Assembly: GCF_949987515.2 (NCBI RefSeq)
Contig: NC_082689.1
Location: 5,212,001 to 5,276,000 of the forward strand
Source: Delphinus delphis
Lineage: Eukaryota; Chordata; Mammalia; Artiodactyla; Delphinidae
Length of the DNA stretch: 64,000 nt
Direction: 5' to 3'
The notes beneath the pieces are model-generated. The model did not search any database, had not been told where the DNA came from, and worked only from the letters and a program-made list of their open reading frames with translations. The translations under genes and the position numbers were made by a program. Position 1 is the stretch's first letter, and each line of letters starts with the position of its first letter. Of the stretch, positions 25,486-37,508 are shown piece after piece.

Positions 25486-26893
25486 GGCCTGTCAGGCAGG
25501 GACTTCTAGGTCCACACACACTGGACCCAAAACGCTTCCTGCCTCATCTGCGGCCACTCGTGTCTCCCTCCAACAGATTCTCCTGCGTGCCGGCTGGGTC
25601 CAGTTGGACCACATAGATATGAGACACGGAGACGAAGCACCTTCTCTCACACTTAGAACCTGCCCTCCACTTCGTACAGTGAAGAGGTTGCCCAAAGTCA
25701 TCGAATGGCACCCTCGCGAATGTGCATTTCCTTGTTTATAAATGTTTATCTCAAAAGAAAAAACAACTGGAAACCAATCTCAAACTTGAGTTAATAACAG
25801 ATGATATGCACGTGGCAGCACTTAGAGGGAGATGTACTGAAGTCTGCAATTGACTCTGAAACGCATCCGGAAAACGAAACAATGGAGGGACGGACAAATG
25901 TGCTCAAGCCAGCACAGCCACATGCTAACTGCAGAATCCAAGTCGTGCGGATACAACTATTCACTGTAAAGTCCTTTCCGGTCTTCTATATGCTTGAAAT
26001 TTTTCATTATAAAATACTGTAAAAAAGACTACAGCGGCAAGACATCCTTTGAAACTTTCTGGAAATCAGTGACATGAGAAGCTTTGCGTAGATACACTTC
26101 ACAATGGCCTTTTAGGAACCTTTTCATCACAAATAACAAAGCAAAGTGCATCTTCCTAACAGCACTGGAATACGTGAACGCCTGGTGGGTTCCTCCCAAG
26201 AATCCCCTCCCACATGTCACATGGTCAGTCAGGCAGCTGCTACACTGTGAAAGAGGGCACTAAAAAGATGAACCTTCTAAAAGCACCCCCTTAATGCCCT
26301 TAAAACAGATACCGCAAAGCTAAGCGGGGCTCCTCCACCTTGGTTTACGACGCCGGCAAGGGGCCCAGAGCTCCACGGGGAGGGAGCTAGTGCCAGGACC
26401 CGGGTGATGGGGATCCAGACTGACACCTGGCCCCAGGTCTGGCTCACAGCCAGCAGGCCCTCGATGTGTTAAATGGATGAGTGATGCCAAAACCCAATGT
26501 TTAGGAGAAGCACCTGAAGGCATCCTCACAGGCACTGATACTTCCGCAGAACGTGCAGAAAGCTGGTCTCGGGTATTTGGCCTGAGAAACTGGATTAAAA
26601 TCCTTCCCCCATGTGAGGACACCGGGAGGCTTCCTTGGCCCACTGCATGGCAGACGAGACCGATGTCTGTGGAAGGTCATGCTCAGCCACTGTTGCAGCG
26701 CCCCCACTCCCCCGCCCCCTCAGAGTCTGACTGCTCGAAAGCAAGGCTCGAGCCTGCAATTTACACCTGGTTCCCCAGTCCAAGGAAAGCATCCTATGAT
26801 GTCACGTCTTAGTCCTTAGTAGCTTGACCACTTTACGATTCGATGGATAGAGGCCAGGGTCATGATCATAAAAAGGTTTTAAAAGGTTATGTG
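25486..26893. other. Unique sequence, nothing recognised
   Basis: No repeat or exon identified in these 1.4 kb. Confidence 0.3.
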
Positions 26894-27206
26894 GGGACTT
26901 CCCTGGTGGCGCAGTGGTTGAGAATCCGCCTGTCAGTGCAGGGGACATGGGTTCGAGCCCTGGTCTGGGAAGATCCCACATGCCGCGGAGCAGCTAAGCC
27001 CGTGAGCCACAACTACTGAGCCTGCGCGCCACAACTACTGAAGCCTGTGCGCCTAGAGCCCGTGCTCCGCAACAAGAGAAGCCACCACAATGAGAAGCCC
27101 CTGCACCTCAACAAGGAGTAGCCCCCGCTCGCCGCAACTAGAGAAAGCCCGCGCGCAGCAACGAAGAGCCAACACAGCCAAAAATAAATAAATAAAATAA
27201 AATGAG
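26894..27206 (+). mobile_element. CHR SINE, long form
   Basis: Complete long form from GGGGACTTCCCTGGTGGCGC to GCCAACACAGCCAAAAATAAATAAATAAAAT. Confidence 0.95.
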
Positions 27207-27404
27207 AAAATGTGCAGGATGAAAGGTAAGTGCCAAGAGGAGGCCCTTCTGACTTCTCCGGAGACCACTTCCCCCGGCGGAGACGCACAGACCGGCAGAA
27301 GCAGCAGGAGCACCACCTTCTGTCTGTGGAGAGGGTCCTGGGGCCACACAGAGCCTGGGCATGGGAACCAGAGACCCATACGGACCACCTTCTCATTACG
27401 GTCA

Positions 27405-27590
27405 CGTGACCTGTAGCCAGCTTCCCCACCTGCCCAGCCTCAGTTTCCTTATCTGTAACAAACGGATGATACCACCCACTTCATAGGGATTTCGACAAGA
27501 ATTAAGTCAAATAACACTCGAGGAGCTGGCACAGAGCTTGCCACCTCTGAGACACTCAAGAAATGCTAGTTTCCTTCTCTCTCTCCTGCA
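27405..27590 (+). repeat. MIR
   Basis: CACGTGACCTGTAGCCAGCTTCCCC, GCCTCAGTTTCCTTATCTGTAAC, CTTCATAGGGATTTCGACAAGAATTAAG and GCACAGAGCTTGCCACC form the MIR core in order. Confidence 0.8.
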
Positions 27591-28189
27591 GGGGCCCCTT
27601 CCCAAGCCCCAGCAAAGTTAATTAGGATCAAGAAAATACGGCAAGTTCCTAGAATTTACCCAGAAATCAAAGAAGATCACCCTACCAAGAAAAGGATGAT
27701 AATTTATTATAACAATCCAAGTCCCCCAGGGGTGTAATCTATAAAGAGAGAGTTCTAAAACTACAACTTCCTGTCCGATTGTAAAAATAGAACAGTGTTT
27801 GTCGAAGATCCTGGATCCAATTAATGCATTCATTTTCTCCAGAGAAGGAATCAAAGCCTCTCAGTTTGTACCCACGCGGAGGAAACTGGGAGCGACGGGG
27901 GGCTCGGGAAGCTTCTCGGGGCCACTGCCATTGTCTGGGTAAGAGTGAAAGCAGGGTGACTGAAGCCACAGCCCCAAGGATGAGGGTCCCAAGGCAGAGT
28001 CCAGAGGATGGGTGGGGCAAGGCACCCCCAGAACCAGAAGAGAAGGGGCAGGACGGACAGAAAGACTCGCCATCCCTAGGAGCTGGGGACACGGAACGGG
28101 CCTAGAGCTCAGAGGTGTGGTCTGGGGGCACAGCTGAGGGCTGGGGGCATAGCTGAGGGCTGGGAGGAAACCCTACAGCATATCCAGTC

Positions 28190-28350
28190 CCACACCAGGC
28201 ACGGGGCACAGACGCCTTCTGTAACCTGCACGGCACCCCAGGACGTAAAGACGTGCACCGCAGCCCCCCACTTTACAGATAAAGCAGGGCAGCTGACCTG
28301 CCCAAGGTCACCCATTTCAAAGGGGCAGAGCCAGGACTGGAGCCGGAGCT
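28190..28350 (-). repeat. MIR, minus strand
   Basis: CACTTTACAGATAAAGCAGGGCAGCTGACCTGCCCAAGGTCACCCA...GGCAGAGCCAGGACTGGAGCC is a reversed MIR core. Confidence 0.7.
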
Positions 28351-29050
28351 GACTGTTAGTTTTACAACAGAAGCTACAGGGCAGGAGGGTTTCCAGAAAA
28401 AGACCAAAAGAGAACCCCTGGGTCTGGCAATTAGAAGGCCACTGGAAAGCTCCAGGAACAGGGAGAGAAGTCCACGGTCAGGGATTGAGGAGGGAATTGG
28501 GGACTTGGGGGCTCAGGGGGTGGAGGGGTCATGCGGCCAATGCCATTCAAGAACACACACTCCAAAACGCACAGGAGAGGCCACGTCCCCGGCCGTCCCC
28601 GTGGTCAGGGCTCGGCACTGTCCTAAAAGACCTGCATCTCTTCCTCATTCCTCAACCCCACAGTGGCAAATATGTACCCAAACCCTAATCACTTGATTAC
28701 AGACATAATATGTTATGATTTGACTACACTGCCGGATTATTACAGTGTGAGAAAATACAGGAACTGTTTCCATTACGCCTAATGTAACAGATGAATAAAG
28801 GGATTGCTTTCAATCATGGTGAACGGCCTCAAACGCTGATTTCCTTTAAGATTGTTTGAGATCGTCTCTGATGTGCAAAAACTTTAAAACTAACACAAAC
28901 CAATCTCTAAGCTCCCAGATTTTGTCACCATTTGTTGGGAGTTTTGTATGTCTGCTCATCTCAATAATGTCACAGAATTAGCTAGTTTGTTTGGACAAAA
29001 ACCTCAAGCTCGTCCATGGAAGAGCCGTATGTGTGAAAATTTAAAGCCTT

Positions 29051-29347
29051 GGTGGAGCAGTGGTTAAGAATCTGCCTGCCAATGCAGGCGACACGGCTTC
29101 GATCTCTGGTCCAGGAAGGTCCCACATGTCGCAGAGTAACTAAGCCCGTGCGCCACAACTACTGAGCCCGCGCAGCACAACTACTCAAGCCCACGCGCCT
29201 ACAGCCTGTGCTCCGCAACAAGAGACGACACCTCAACGAGAAGCCCGCGCACCGCAACGAGAAGCAGCCCCGCTCGCCACAACTAGAGAAAGGCCACGTG
29301 CAGCAACCAAGACCCAATGCAGCCAAAAATAAATTAAAAAAAAAAAG
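29051..29347 (+). mobile_element. CHR SINE, long form, head shortened
   Basis: It begins at GGTGGAGCAGTGGTTAAG, lacking the CTTCCCT head, and ends GCAGCCAAAAATAAATT plus A tract. TTTAAAGCCTT at 29040-29050 and 29348-29358 shows that the insertion itself was short at its 5' end. Confidence 0.93.
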
Positions 29348-30293
29348 TTTAAAGCCTTGTGTTTTATGAAATAGGATAAAAGTCAAGCTCAGAGGACATA
29401 AAAGAAGTTGCATTTCAGCCTGGACTGGCAGGCAGCCCCTTCCTCTGCAAACAGAAGCAGCTTAGGTTCAAACCTGTCAACAGTTTTTAAATCAAAGGCC
29501 TTGGTTTCTGCCTCATCACTAAGTCAATTACAGTTCTAACCTGAAAAAGGTATTTAATGGGCCTTTATTTGAGTTCACAGATATTTTCCCCAAATAATGA
29601 ATTAGCAATTTAATCCTCTTATATCCTCACCAGACAGGCAGATGGCAAGAGCCTCAGGAACACTGCCCGGGGGAGCGGGACAAGGGTCGAGGTCGGCCCA
29701 GGAGGGACCAGGCCCTCCGCTCGCACCCCCAGGTCAGCAGCCAGAGGAAACACCTGATAAGGGGGTACCCGGCTGCACACCTGGATCAATTGTGGGGAGT
29801 TGAGAACAACCCTAACATGTCAGGGAAACCCTCTAGCTATCCCCCCACCCCAAATCAGCAGAAGGCATCTGTAAGCCCTCCCATTCTTCCCCCCCATACC
29901 CTGGCAGCCTCCCAACCTCCAGGGTTTCTCAAAGTCACTTGTTTGTTGATAGTTTTGAATTCAAGACACAAAGAAGTAACACTGGAAATGGTGGCTAGGT
30001 CCCCAGCCAGCTTTCGAGGCCTTTCTGGCTAGAAAGGAAGCTGAAATACTGTGTCCACGCAAAGAAAACTGACCGGAAAGCAGAGCCAGGGTAAGACGAT
30101 GACCTGACAACACAGGTCGTCCTGCAGTGTCCAGTCCCGGGACAGCCCACCTTGGTCGCCTCTCCCCTCCAGCGGCTTCTCCACACAGTCCAGACATCAC
30201 ACTTGGAGGAAGCACTCAAGTCCTTTGTGCTGAGTCTGATCAATATTTTTTATGACTTTTCCAACAAAACAGGAGGAACTCTGACAGGGCTTT

Positions 30294-30308
30294 GGGGGGG
30301 GGGGGGGG
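30294..30308. repeat. G15 tract
   Basis: Fifteen G residues follow GGCTTT. Length may not be reliable. Confidence 0.8.
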
Positions 30309-30363
30309 TGCACGCATCCAGCAGTGACCTGAGCTTCCTGGAACATCACTTTGTCCAGTAGGG

Positions 30364-30713
30364 CAGGGGTCCCCAACCCCCAGGCCATGGACCGATACCA
30401 GGCCGTGGTCTGTTAGGAACTGGCTCACACAGCAGCAGGTGAGCGGCAGGTGAGTGAGCGAAGCTTCGTCTGTATTTGCAGCCGCTCCCCATCGCTCGCA
30501 TTACCTCCTGAGCTCCGCCTCCTGTCAGCATTATGAGTTGTATAATTATTTCATTATACATGACAATGTAATAATAACAGAAATAAAGCGCACAATAAAT
30601 GCAATGCGCTTGAATCATCCCGAAACCATCCCCCCTTCCCCAGTCCATGGAAAAAGTGCCTTCCACGAAACCAGTCCCTGGTACCAGAAAGGTTGGGGAC
30701 CACCGCGGTAGAG
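30364..30713 (+). mobile_element. hAT-type DNA transposon with terminal inverted repeats
   Basis: The left end CAGGGGTCCCCAACCCCCAGG is mirrored by GGTTGGGGACCACCG on the right. CTGTTAGGAACTGG, CCTGAGCTCCGCCTCCTGTC and GAAACCATCCCCCC are blocks of a known mammalian hAT family. Its middle is AT-rich. Flanks CAGTAGGG and CGGTAGAG match at six of eight bases, compatible with an old 8-base target duplication. Confidence 0.75.
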
Positions 30714-30799
30714 AATGTAACACCTGAAGTTGACAACCTCTGAAAAGGTAAGTTTATTCATTTCCTGTTGCTACTGCAAGCAACTGTCACAAACATTAA

Positions 30800-30897
30800 A
30801 GGACTTCCCTGGTGGCGCAGTGGTTAAGAACCCGCCTGCCAATGCAGGGGACACGAGTTCAAGCCCTCATCCAGGAAGATCCCACATGCCGCAGAGC
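30800..30897 (+). mobile_element. CHR SINE, 5' part only
   Basis: GGACTTCCCTGGTGGCGCAGTGG through GAAGATCCCACATGCCGCAGAG, after which the similarity stops; the 3' two thirds are missing. Confidence 0.9.
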
Positions 30898-31150
30898 CAT
30901 CATGAAAAACTGACTAATCTTCGAGAACACGCCTTACAGTGACAGACACTTCCACTAACACCACCGTCACCCTCGCTTGCCCCGCACGAGGCGTGCTCTC
31001 TGCAACGCCTCACCACCTGCCAGAGAGATGGCCACCAAGACCCACGACCATGAGCACTCAGCTCCCTGGACGATTTCCAAACAGTCTCAGGACACTCATA
31101 TCACCCCCATCATCGTATCCTCAGAAATTCTAAGCTGGCGAATACTTTAT

Positions 31151-31229
31151 TTTTTTTATTTTTTTTTTTTTTTTTTTTGCGGTACGCGGGCCTCTCACTG
31201 CTGCGGCCCCTCCCGCGCAGGCCCAGCGA
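31151..31229 (-). mobile_element. Very short CHR SINE with internal deletion, minus strand
   Basis: A T tract, then GCGGTACGCGGGCCTCTCACTGC (reversed short-form tail) joined directly to CCCGCGCAGGCCCAGC, with the whole tRNA-like head absent. CTTTATTTTTTT occurs on both sides. Confidence 0.8.
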
Positions 31230-31979
31230 CTTTATTTTTTTTTAAAGCCTTCTATGAAATGTGTAATGAACTCTTTCCCCCTAATTACAAACAGACCTGT
31301 CTGAGGCTATGGTAATGCGTTCACAGAGCTCAATTCTGTGTACGCTGTACCTTGGGGCTCCTCGTGAAATCAATCTGGAAAGTTATCTTTCTGGCTGAGA
31401 GTGTAATCATACTATTATAAACTACAGCACTTGACAGTTGCTGCATCTTTCTAATCAAACCTTCCGAGGCTGCGTCCTTTGTGAGGAATGGGGCCCTGAT
31501 CCCATCACAACATTGCTCCTCTGGGAAACGCAGACAAGGCTTCCTGGAACTCAGGGTGAGGGAAAGTGGACTGGACTCTCTGGGGCCCTTCTGCTTCTGA
31601 CGGCTAGGACTGGAGGGTAGCTGGGATCAAGTAGAGAGAAAGGACGTGGATGGAGATGGGAGAACATTCTGGAAGGGCTCTGAGTATTTTCTAGGACTTG
31701 AGAGGTCAGATTTCAACACTGCTGGTTTTCCTGGTCACATGCTATTCTTAGAATCAGAGGTACCAGGAGACAGGGCCACCAAGATGCAGACACACAGAGA
31801 GGCCCCCAAGGGGCAAAGGCCAGTCAGACGTGGACAACGGCAGACGCGAGGAGGAGGTGCCAGAAAGGGTTTTCAGGGGAGGGAAGTGGCTCAAAATACA
31901 GGGGAAACAGGTGGCTAACGTCATTTGAGGGAAATACGTGACGAGGACAACAGAGAGTTAAATAAGAAACAAATCACGA
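31230..31979. other. Unique sequence, nothing recognised
   Basis: No repeat or exon identified. Confidence 0.3.
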
Positions 31980-32194
31980 GGGCTTCCCTGGTGGCACAGT
32001 GGTTGAGAGTCTGCCTGCCTATGCAGGGGACACGGGTTCGTGCCCCGGTCCGGGAAGATCCCACATGCCGCGGAGCGGCTGGGCCCGTGAGCCATGTTCG
32101 CTGAGCCTGTGCGTCCGGAGCCTGTGCTCCACAACGGGAGAGGCCACAACGGTGAGAGGCCCGTGTACCACAAAAAAAAAGAAAGAAAGAAAGA
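31980..32194 (+). mobile_element. CHR SINE, short form
   Basis: Full copy from GGGCTTCCCTGGTGGCACAG to GGCCCGTGTACCACAAAAAA with an AAAG-type tail. Confidence 0.95.
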
Positions 32195-32297
32195 AATCAT
32201 GAAATGGGGGAGACAAGACAACCTGCGTCCAAAAGAGCCAAACGCTCGGGGCTCCTCACCCAGAGGAGGAGAATGTGGGCAGTCCTACGGCATCAGT

Positions 32298-32735
32298 GCA
32301 CACACACACTCACACACAGAGACACACGCACGGAGGGAGACAGAGACACACAGACATGCATGCACACACACAACAGACACAGACACACACAACAGACACA
32401 TACACAGAGGCATGCAAGCACACACAGGCTCACACACACACAGGTGTGCACTTGCACACAAAGACACACACACAGGCTCACACAAACACAAAGACACACA
32501 CAGAGACAGAAACACACAGACAAGCACGCATGTGCACAAAGAGACAGACACACAACACAGAGACACACATACTTAGACACAGGCGCGCACACACACACAC
32601 AACAGACACAGACACAGGCACGTGCGCACACAGACGTGCACTTGCACACACACAGAGACACACATAGAGACACACAGAGACACATAGGCTCACAGGCACA
32701 CACAGGCTCACACACGCACAGGCCCATGAGGATCT
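32298..32735. repeat. CA-rich satellite, about 440 bases
   Basis: A mixture of ACACAG, ACACAC, AGACAC and CACAGGCTCACA units with no strict period. It creates long apparent frames on both strands rich in His-Thr or Cys-Val, which are artefacts. Confidence 0.95.
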
Positions 32736-32799
32736 GAACAATCTCCATGAACGTGCCTGCTTACCTTGTCCCCCACCCCACCCCGAGCACAGAGCGATA

Positions 32800-32960
32800 C
32801 CCTTTCTCATCTCATGCAGGGGGACCTCATCCCTCCACAAGGCAGCCCTGGTGAATGGTACTCCTCCCACTTACAGACGGGGCCTGAGGCTCAGGTGGGC
32901 TGAATACCAGGGCCCCGGCCAGAAAAAGAGGCGAAGCTGGGACTCAGGCCCGGGCACATC
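32800..32960 (-). repeat. MIR fragment, minus strand
   Basis: CCACTTACAGACGGGGCCTGAGGCTCAGG...GCGAAGCTGGGACTCAGGCCC is a reversed MIR core. Confidence 0.6.
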
Positions 32961-33184
32961 CTCCTCTACACCCCCTACAGCCCCTGCTCTCAGTCCAAAC
33001 CTACCACTTTACAAACAGGTGAGTGAACCTGTCCAGAACCAAAACGTCACTCACATGAGGCAGGGCTGGAGGAAGCACCGACGTGGACCTCAAATGTCAC
33101 TCAGTGCAATAGTTAAGTGCAAATCAAAAACGCCTCTGCAACAGAGCTAAGTGGTCACTTTCACACATGGGACCAGACACACAG

Positions 33185-33395
33185 GCAGGAGCCGCTCCGG
33201 GCTCAGGTGGTCTGGGTGGGCTCTGGTCCCACCAACTGCACTGTGGCCCAGGACAAGTTCAGGAAACCTCTGTGCTTCCCCTTCCTGTCTGAACAGCAAA
33301 GCAAGTCCTAGTTACAGGATGGTGGAAGGATTAAGTGGGTTCCTTCGGGTCATGCATTCAGGAGCTCTTGGCACAGAGAAAAAGCCAACGAAAGT
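33185..33395 (+). repeat. MIR
   Basis: TGTGGCCCAGGACAAGTTCAGGAAACCTCTGTGCTTCC, GGTGGAAGGATTAAGTGGG and GGAGCTCTTGGCACAGAG match MIR in order. Confidence 0.6.
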
Positions 33396-33473
33396 TCATC
33401 CACATCACTGCCACCATCATCATCAACTCTCGTTTTCCATGTCTTATTAACTCTCAAAAGCCAGCATCTTTGG

Positions 33474-33702
33474 GGCTTCCCTGGTGGCGCAGTGGTTAAG
33501 AATCCGCCTGCCAATGCAGGGGACGCGGGTTCGAGCCCTGAGCCAGGAAGATCCCACGTGCCACAGAGCAACTAAGCCCGTGTGCCACAACTACTGAGCC
33601 TGCGCTCTAGAGCCCGCGAGCCACAACTGAAACCCACGCGCCTAGAGGCCGTGCTCCACACAAGAGAAGCCACTGCAATGAGAAGCCCCGCGCACCACAA
33701 CG
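33474..33702 (+). mobile_element. CHR SINE, 3' shortened
   Basis: It starts GGGGCTTCCCTGGTGGCG and stops at GCGCACCACAACG without the usual CCAACGCAGCC/A-rich tail, yet AAAAGCCAGC(A)TCTTTGG flanks both sides (33456-33473, 33703-33719). Confidence 0.92.
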
Positions 33703-36700
33703 AAAAGCCAGCTCTTTGGAATGAGTGCAGACTCCATTCCTTTCACCAAATCAAAGTAACGCCAAGCCTCTGCCCAGCGCCGCTGTCTGGCTGCGTTGTT
33801 TGCCAGCACCCATGGCACTGATCCTCCCGAGGGGAGGGACCGAGCAAGGCTTTCCAGCCCTAAAATAACATCAACACACTTCAAGGAACAGCTCTGAAGA
33901 GCAGAGACGTGTGTGTATCACAGGGAAGGAGTGAGGGCCTGGGAGGGTTTGGGCAAACCCGTGGTGGCTGGCTCAGTTGCCCACCCTTCCCTCCCATCCC
34001 CGGTGTCTCTCCGGGACCCACTGTGAAAGCCTGCAGGACGCAGACCTGGTTGGCAAGGCAACAGACCCACAGTCTCCAGCATCCTTCCCAGACCGCACCA
34101 CAGACCCCGGGTCCCTGCCGGTTGGGAAGCCTGGGACGGCCCTTTGGGCTTCCACCTCCAATCTCCAGAAAGCCCTGGGGCCACAACGGTACCTGCTAAA
34201 TACTTGGGTCCTCGGAAAACAATCAAGCCCGGCTCCAAAATAATACAGCCTAGCTCAAACCTGACTTCTACGTTCCCCCGCAAAAAGCAAAAGACCGCCT
34301 GTGTCCAAAACGAACGTCCACACACACAGTGCCATGGGGTAAGTGCACACGGACACTGGTCTCCCGCTCACGACGAGGCCACCGTTCAATACACAACCAA
34401 AAGCACTTCTGCCCTCCTGACCTCACACCTTGGTAGAGAAAAAGTTAAACGCAACCTACGGCACTTTCTAAGGCCGCTGGGTGCATGAGCACACGTTGGT
34501 TTGGATGGATGTACGCGTATCACTTTATCCCCACGTGCACACGCGGAGGCAGGGGACACACACGGAGAACAGAGTCCCCACTGCAGTCTGCAGGAGGCTC
34601 CAGACGCCCTCCCTGCCCAGCTGCGGGTCACTCACGGGCCCTGACACCCGGGCCACTCTGAGCACCGTAAGGGTGAAGGGTCAGGCATTCGTGGCATCTC
34701 CACTGACGCCCTTCTTGGGGCTGTGTACCCCAGATTCCCACGTGGTTCACCTACGGGACGTGGAGGGCCAGGGGCTGCCCCCGGGCATCGTTCCATCCTG
34801 GAAGGCCTTGGCGTGGGCAGCTGGGACAAGCCTGGCTTGGGCCATGGGGCAGGGTCCTCCTATCTTGTCTGTGGCCACTGGAGCAGTGGCCGAGTCCTAG
34901 AAGGCAGGTGCAGGCCAAGGACAAAGGGACTTGGGGGGTCACAGGTCTGTTCCTGAATGAGGCCAGTGGGCAGCAGAAGCCACGACACCAAGCTCCCCAG
35001 GAGGCAGCTCCCAGAAACCGGGGGCCACCTCCGCTGCTGGCCAGGCGACAGGCACGGCCAGGCTGGCGCCCACCATGTACACACCCCTCCCGGCTCAATG
35101 CCCCGTCCCTCCTCCCTGAGCGAGGCTGCAGCCGAACCCCGCTCTCCCCTCCGAGGAGCAGCTCCCGCTCACAGCCCGCAGAGCAACTCAAAGACAGCGG
35201 CAGGCAGGCCTGGGAGGCCTGCTTTCCAGTCTGAGTAGCCCAGCCTGGCCGGACACGGCCCAGAGGAGGTGCCCCAAAACCCCAAGCAACCTCCTGGCCA
35301 AACCCGCAGCGGCCACTGGCCGGCCTCAGACCAACAGCACGCCACCCACCACGAAGCTTTTAACCTCAGTAACTCGGGTACGGGCAGCGACCCCCAGACC
35401 TCTTCTGCTGAGCACCTCAGGCAAGCACGGCCTCCACTCGGGTGTGAATCACACAGCAAGGCCGCTTACAGCCCAAGTTCACACGTGTGCCCTGGGGCAA
35501 CATCCTCCTACCTTAGCGAAAGCAACCTGACGACAGGACACGAGGGCTGAACCGACGGTGAACACGAACACGGCTGCCTCCTCCTGCTGTGTACAGCTTG
35601 GTGGGCGTGAGGGGTTGCTCCCTGCACAAGCTTCCTCTGCTTGCAGCAGCGAGGTCCCGGCCCCCGCCAGCCCTGGATGCTGCCCTAACACGCGTGCACC
35701 CTCCTGACAGGTGCAGGACGGCTACAGATGAGCATCTCCCTGTGCCCGCGGCCGGGCGTCAGACACTGCGCTGGGGACGGGCTTCACTCAGAGACTGGAA
35801 ATGGAGAACAACGGGACGGGCACAAGTGAACAGGGAGCCCCCTCCTTGGTTCTCAGCTGAGCAGACCCGCCACGCTCGCAGGACGGCCCACGGAGCAGGA
35901 CCGCAGGCTCTCCGCATCACAGAGGGATGGGGACGGCTGAAGGGTGGCACTGCAGAGCAGGCATCTTTAAGAAGCAATGCTTTCCTCACTAACCCAGATT
36001 CCTAAGAAAACGATCCCTCTGGAGAGAAGACCCACAGAGCCGTGGCAGCTCTGCCTAGAGGCACCTGGGAGCCTCTAGGAGCCTGGGGCCCTCCACCCAC
36101 CCGACCTCGCCAGGGCTGCCCGGTTTCCGGGATGCTGAGAACCCAACCGCTCACACCCACCCCAGGAAACCACCGCCCCACACCTCCCTACGATTCTATT
36201 GGCTGGAGAGAAAGGCTGTTTGACAGACTCAAAAAACATTTCCAAATGGCATCAAGGCTCTCACAAGGCCCTCCAACTTACAGGCGTGTAAATGGAAGTC
36301 TCTTCCCTCCCTGACCAAAGCTGGAGGCTGCCCTGGTGAGGCCCCAAGCAGTCCGGGCGCAGGAGGCCCAGGGTCAGGCAGGGCCTCTGGTTAAAAGGCT
36401 ACGGCAGGGCAGCTGGGTCCCGGTCTTCTTTTCTTACCAGGAAAGCTCCAAGTGCTCCCCGGGTCCCCTAGAGATGGTGGCCAGCTCCCAGCTAGGGCTG
36501 GAACCCAGGCAAACTTCCCACATAAGAAACCCAAATAAATCATGAGGCGCAGCTAAGCAGGCCACGCGCTCTGCTACAGCACAGCCTCCACCGGGCAGAG
36601 CCAGGCTAATTAAAACAAGACACTCAAGATCAGAGCTCCCAATTACCTGCCAATTAACGCGCTGCCTTACAGACTCCCTGCCCCTCGTCCCCAAAGCCTA

Positions 36701-37279
36701 CCTTCAATAAACCTTTCTATTTCTGAAGACTCCCCGGAGCCCTTCCACAAGTCTCCTGCAGAGACCCCGACTCCACCTTCGTTACAAATAAGCTTCCCTG
36801 CACTTCTGCGCAGAGGTGACTTGGGGAGAAAACTTTGTCCACCCAGTACCAAGCCCTGGAGCTGTGACCGCAGCTCAGGGCCCCACCAGCTGGGGTGGGG
36901 AGTGGAGGACACAGCGGCTCCCGGATCCCTAAGCTGAGGTGCTTCCACACGCCAATCAAAGCTCAGTTAAGCCACTTTCAAGGGGAACTACTACTTCCAC
37001 TGCAGAGGACAGACAGTGCCACTCAGGAATGTCGCACGTGCTTACGGGCGCCCTGAGTGGCTCCCACCCACACCTGCCAGAGGCCCTGCCCTTTCTTGGC
37101 TCAGTCCAAACCCAAGACCCCGCGAGGTGGCTGCCCAGGCGCCCTGCTGTGGCTCCAGATGGTAACTGTTAACTGGCGTCTTCGGGGACTGGGCACCAAT
37201 TCACACACAGACTCACTGCCACCAAATGCCAACCAACAGGGCAGGGAGATGTGCGGAAAGCCCTCTTCATACAGATGAT

Positions 37280-37442
37280 GATGAGGGTGACAATGACTGG
37301 AGTAGCAGCGACCCCTCACTAAGTACTCACCATGTGCCGGTGTCCTGGAATCTGTTTTCTTAACTAATCCTAACAACAACACAAGACAGGCATTGATGCT
37401 ACCTGCGGAGAAAATAGAACGAAGGCACAACTAGGAGGTCAT
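37280..37442 (-). repeat. MIR, minus strand
   Basis: CTAAGTACTCACCATGTGCCGGTG, CTTAACTAATCCTAACAACAACAC and CACAACTAGGAGGTCATCAGACTCACACCCAG are reversed MIR blocks. Confidence 0.65.
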
Positions 37443-37465
37443 CAGACTCACACCCAGATACATGC

Positions 37466-37508
37466 TGTGTGCGTGTGTGTGTGTGTGTGTGTGCGCGCAC
37501 ATGCGTGC
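37466..37508. repeat. GT microsatellite
   Basis: About nine GT units followed by a GCGC/CACATG run. Confidence 0.9.

Noticed and set aside
32094..32870. His-Thr and Cys-Val repeat proteins from both strands
   Set aside because: Produced by the CA-rich satellite; no start context or coding pattern.
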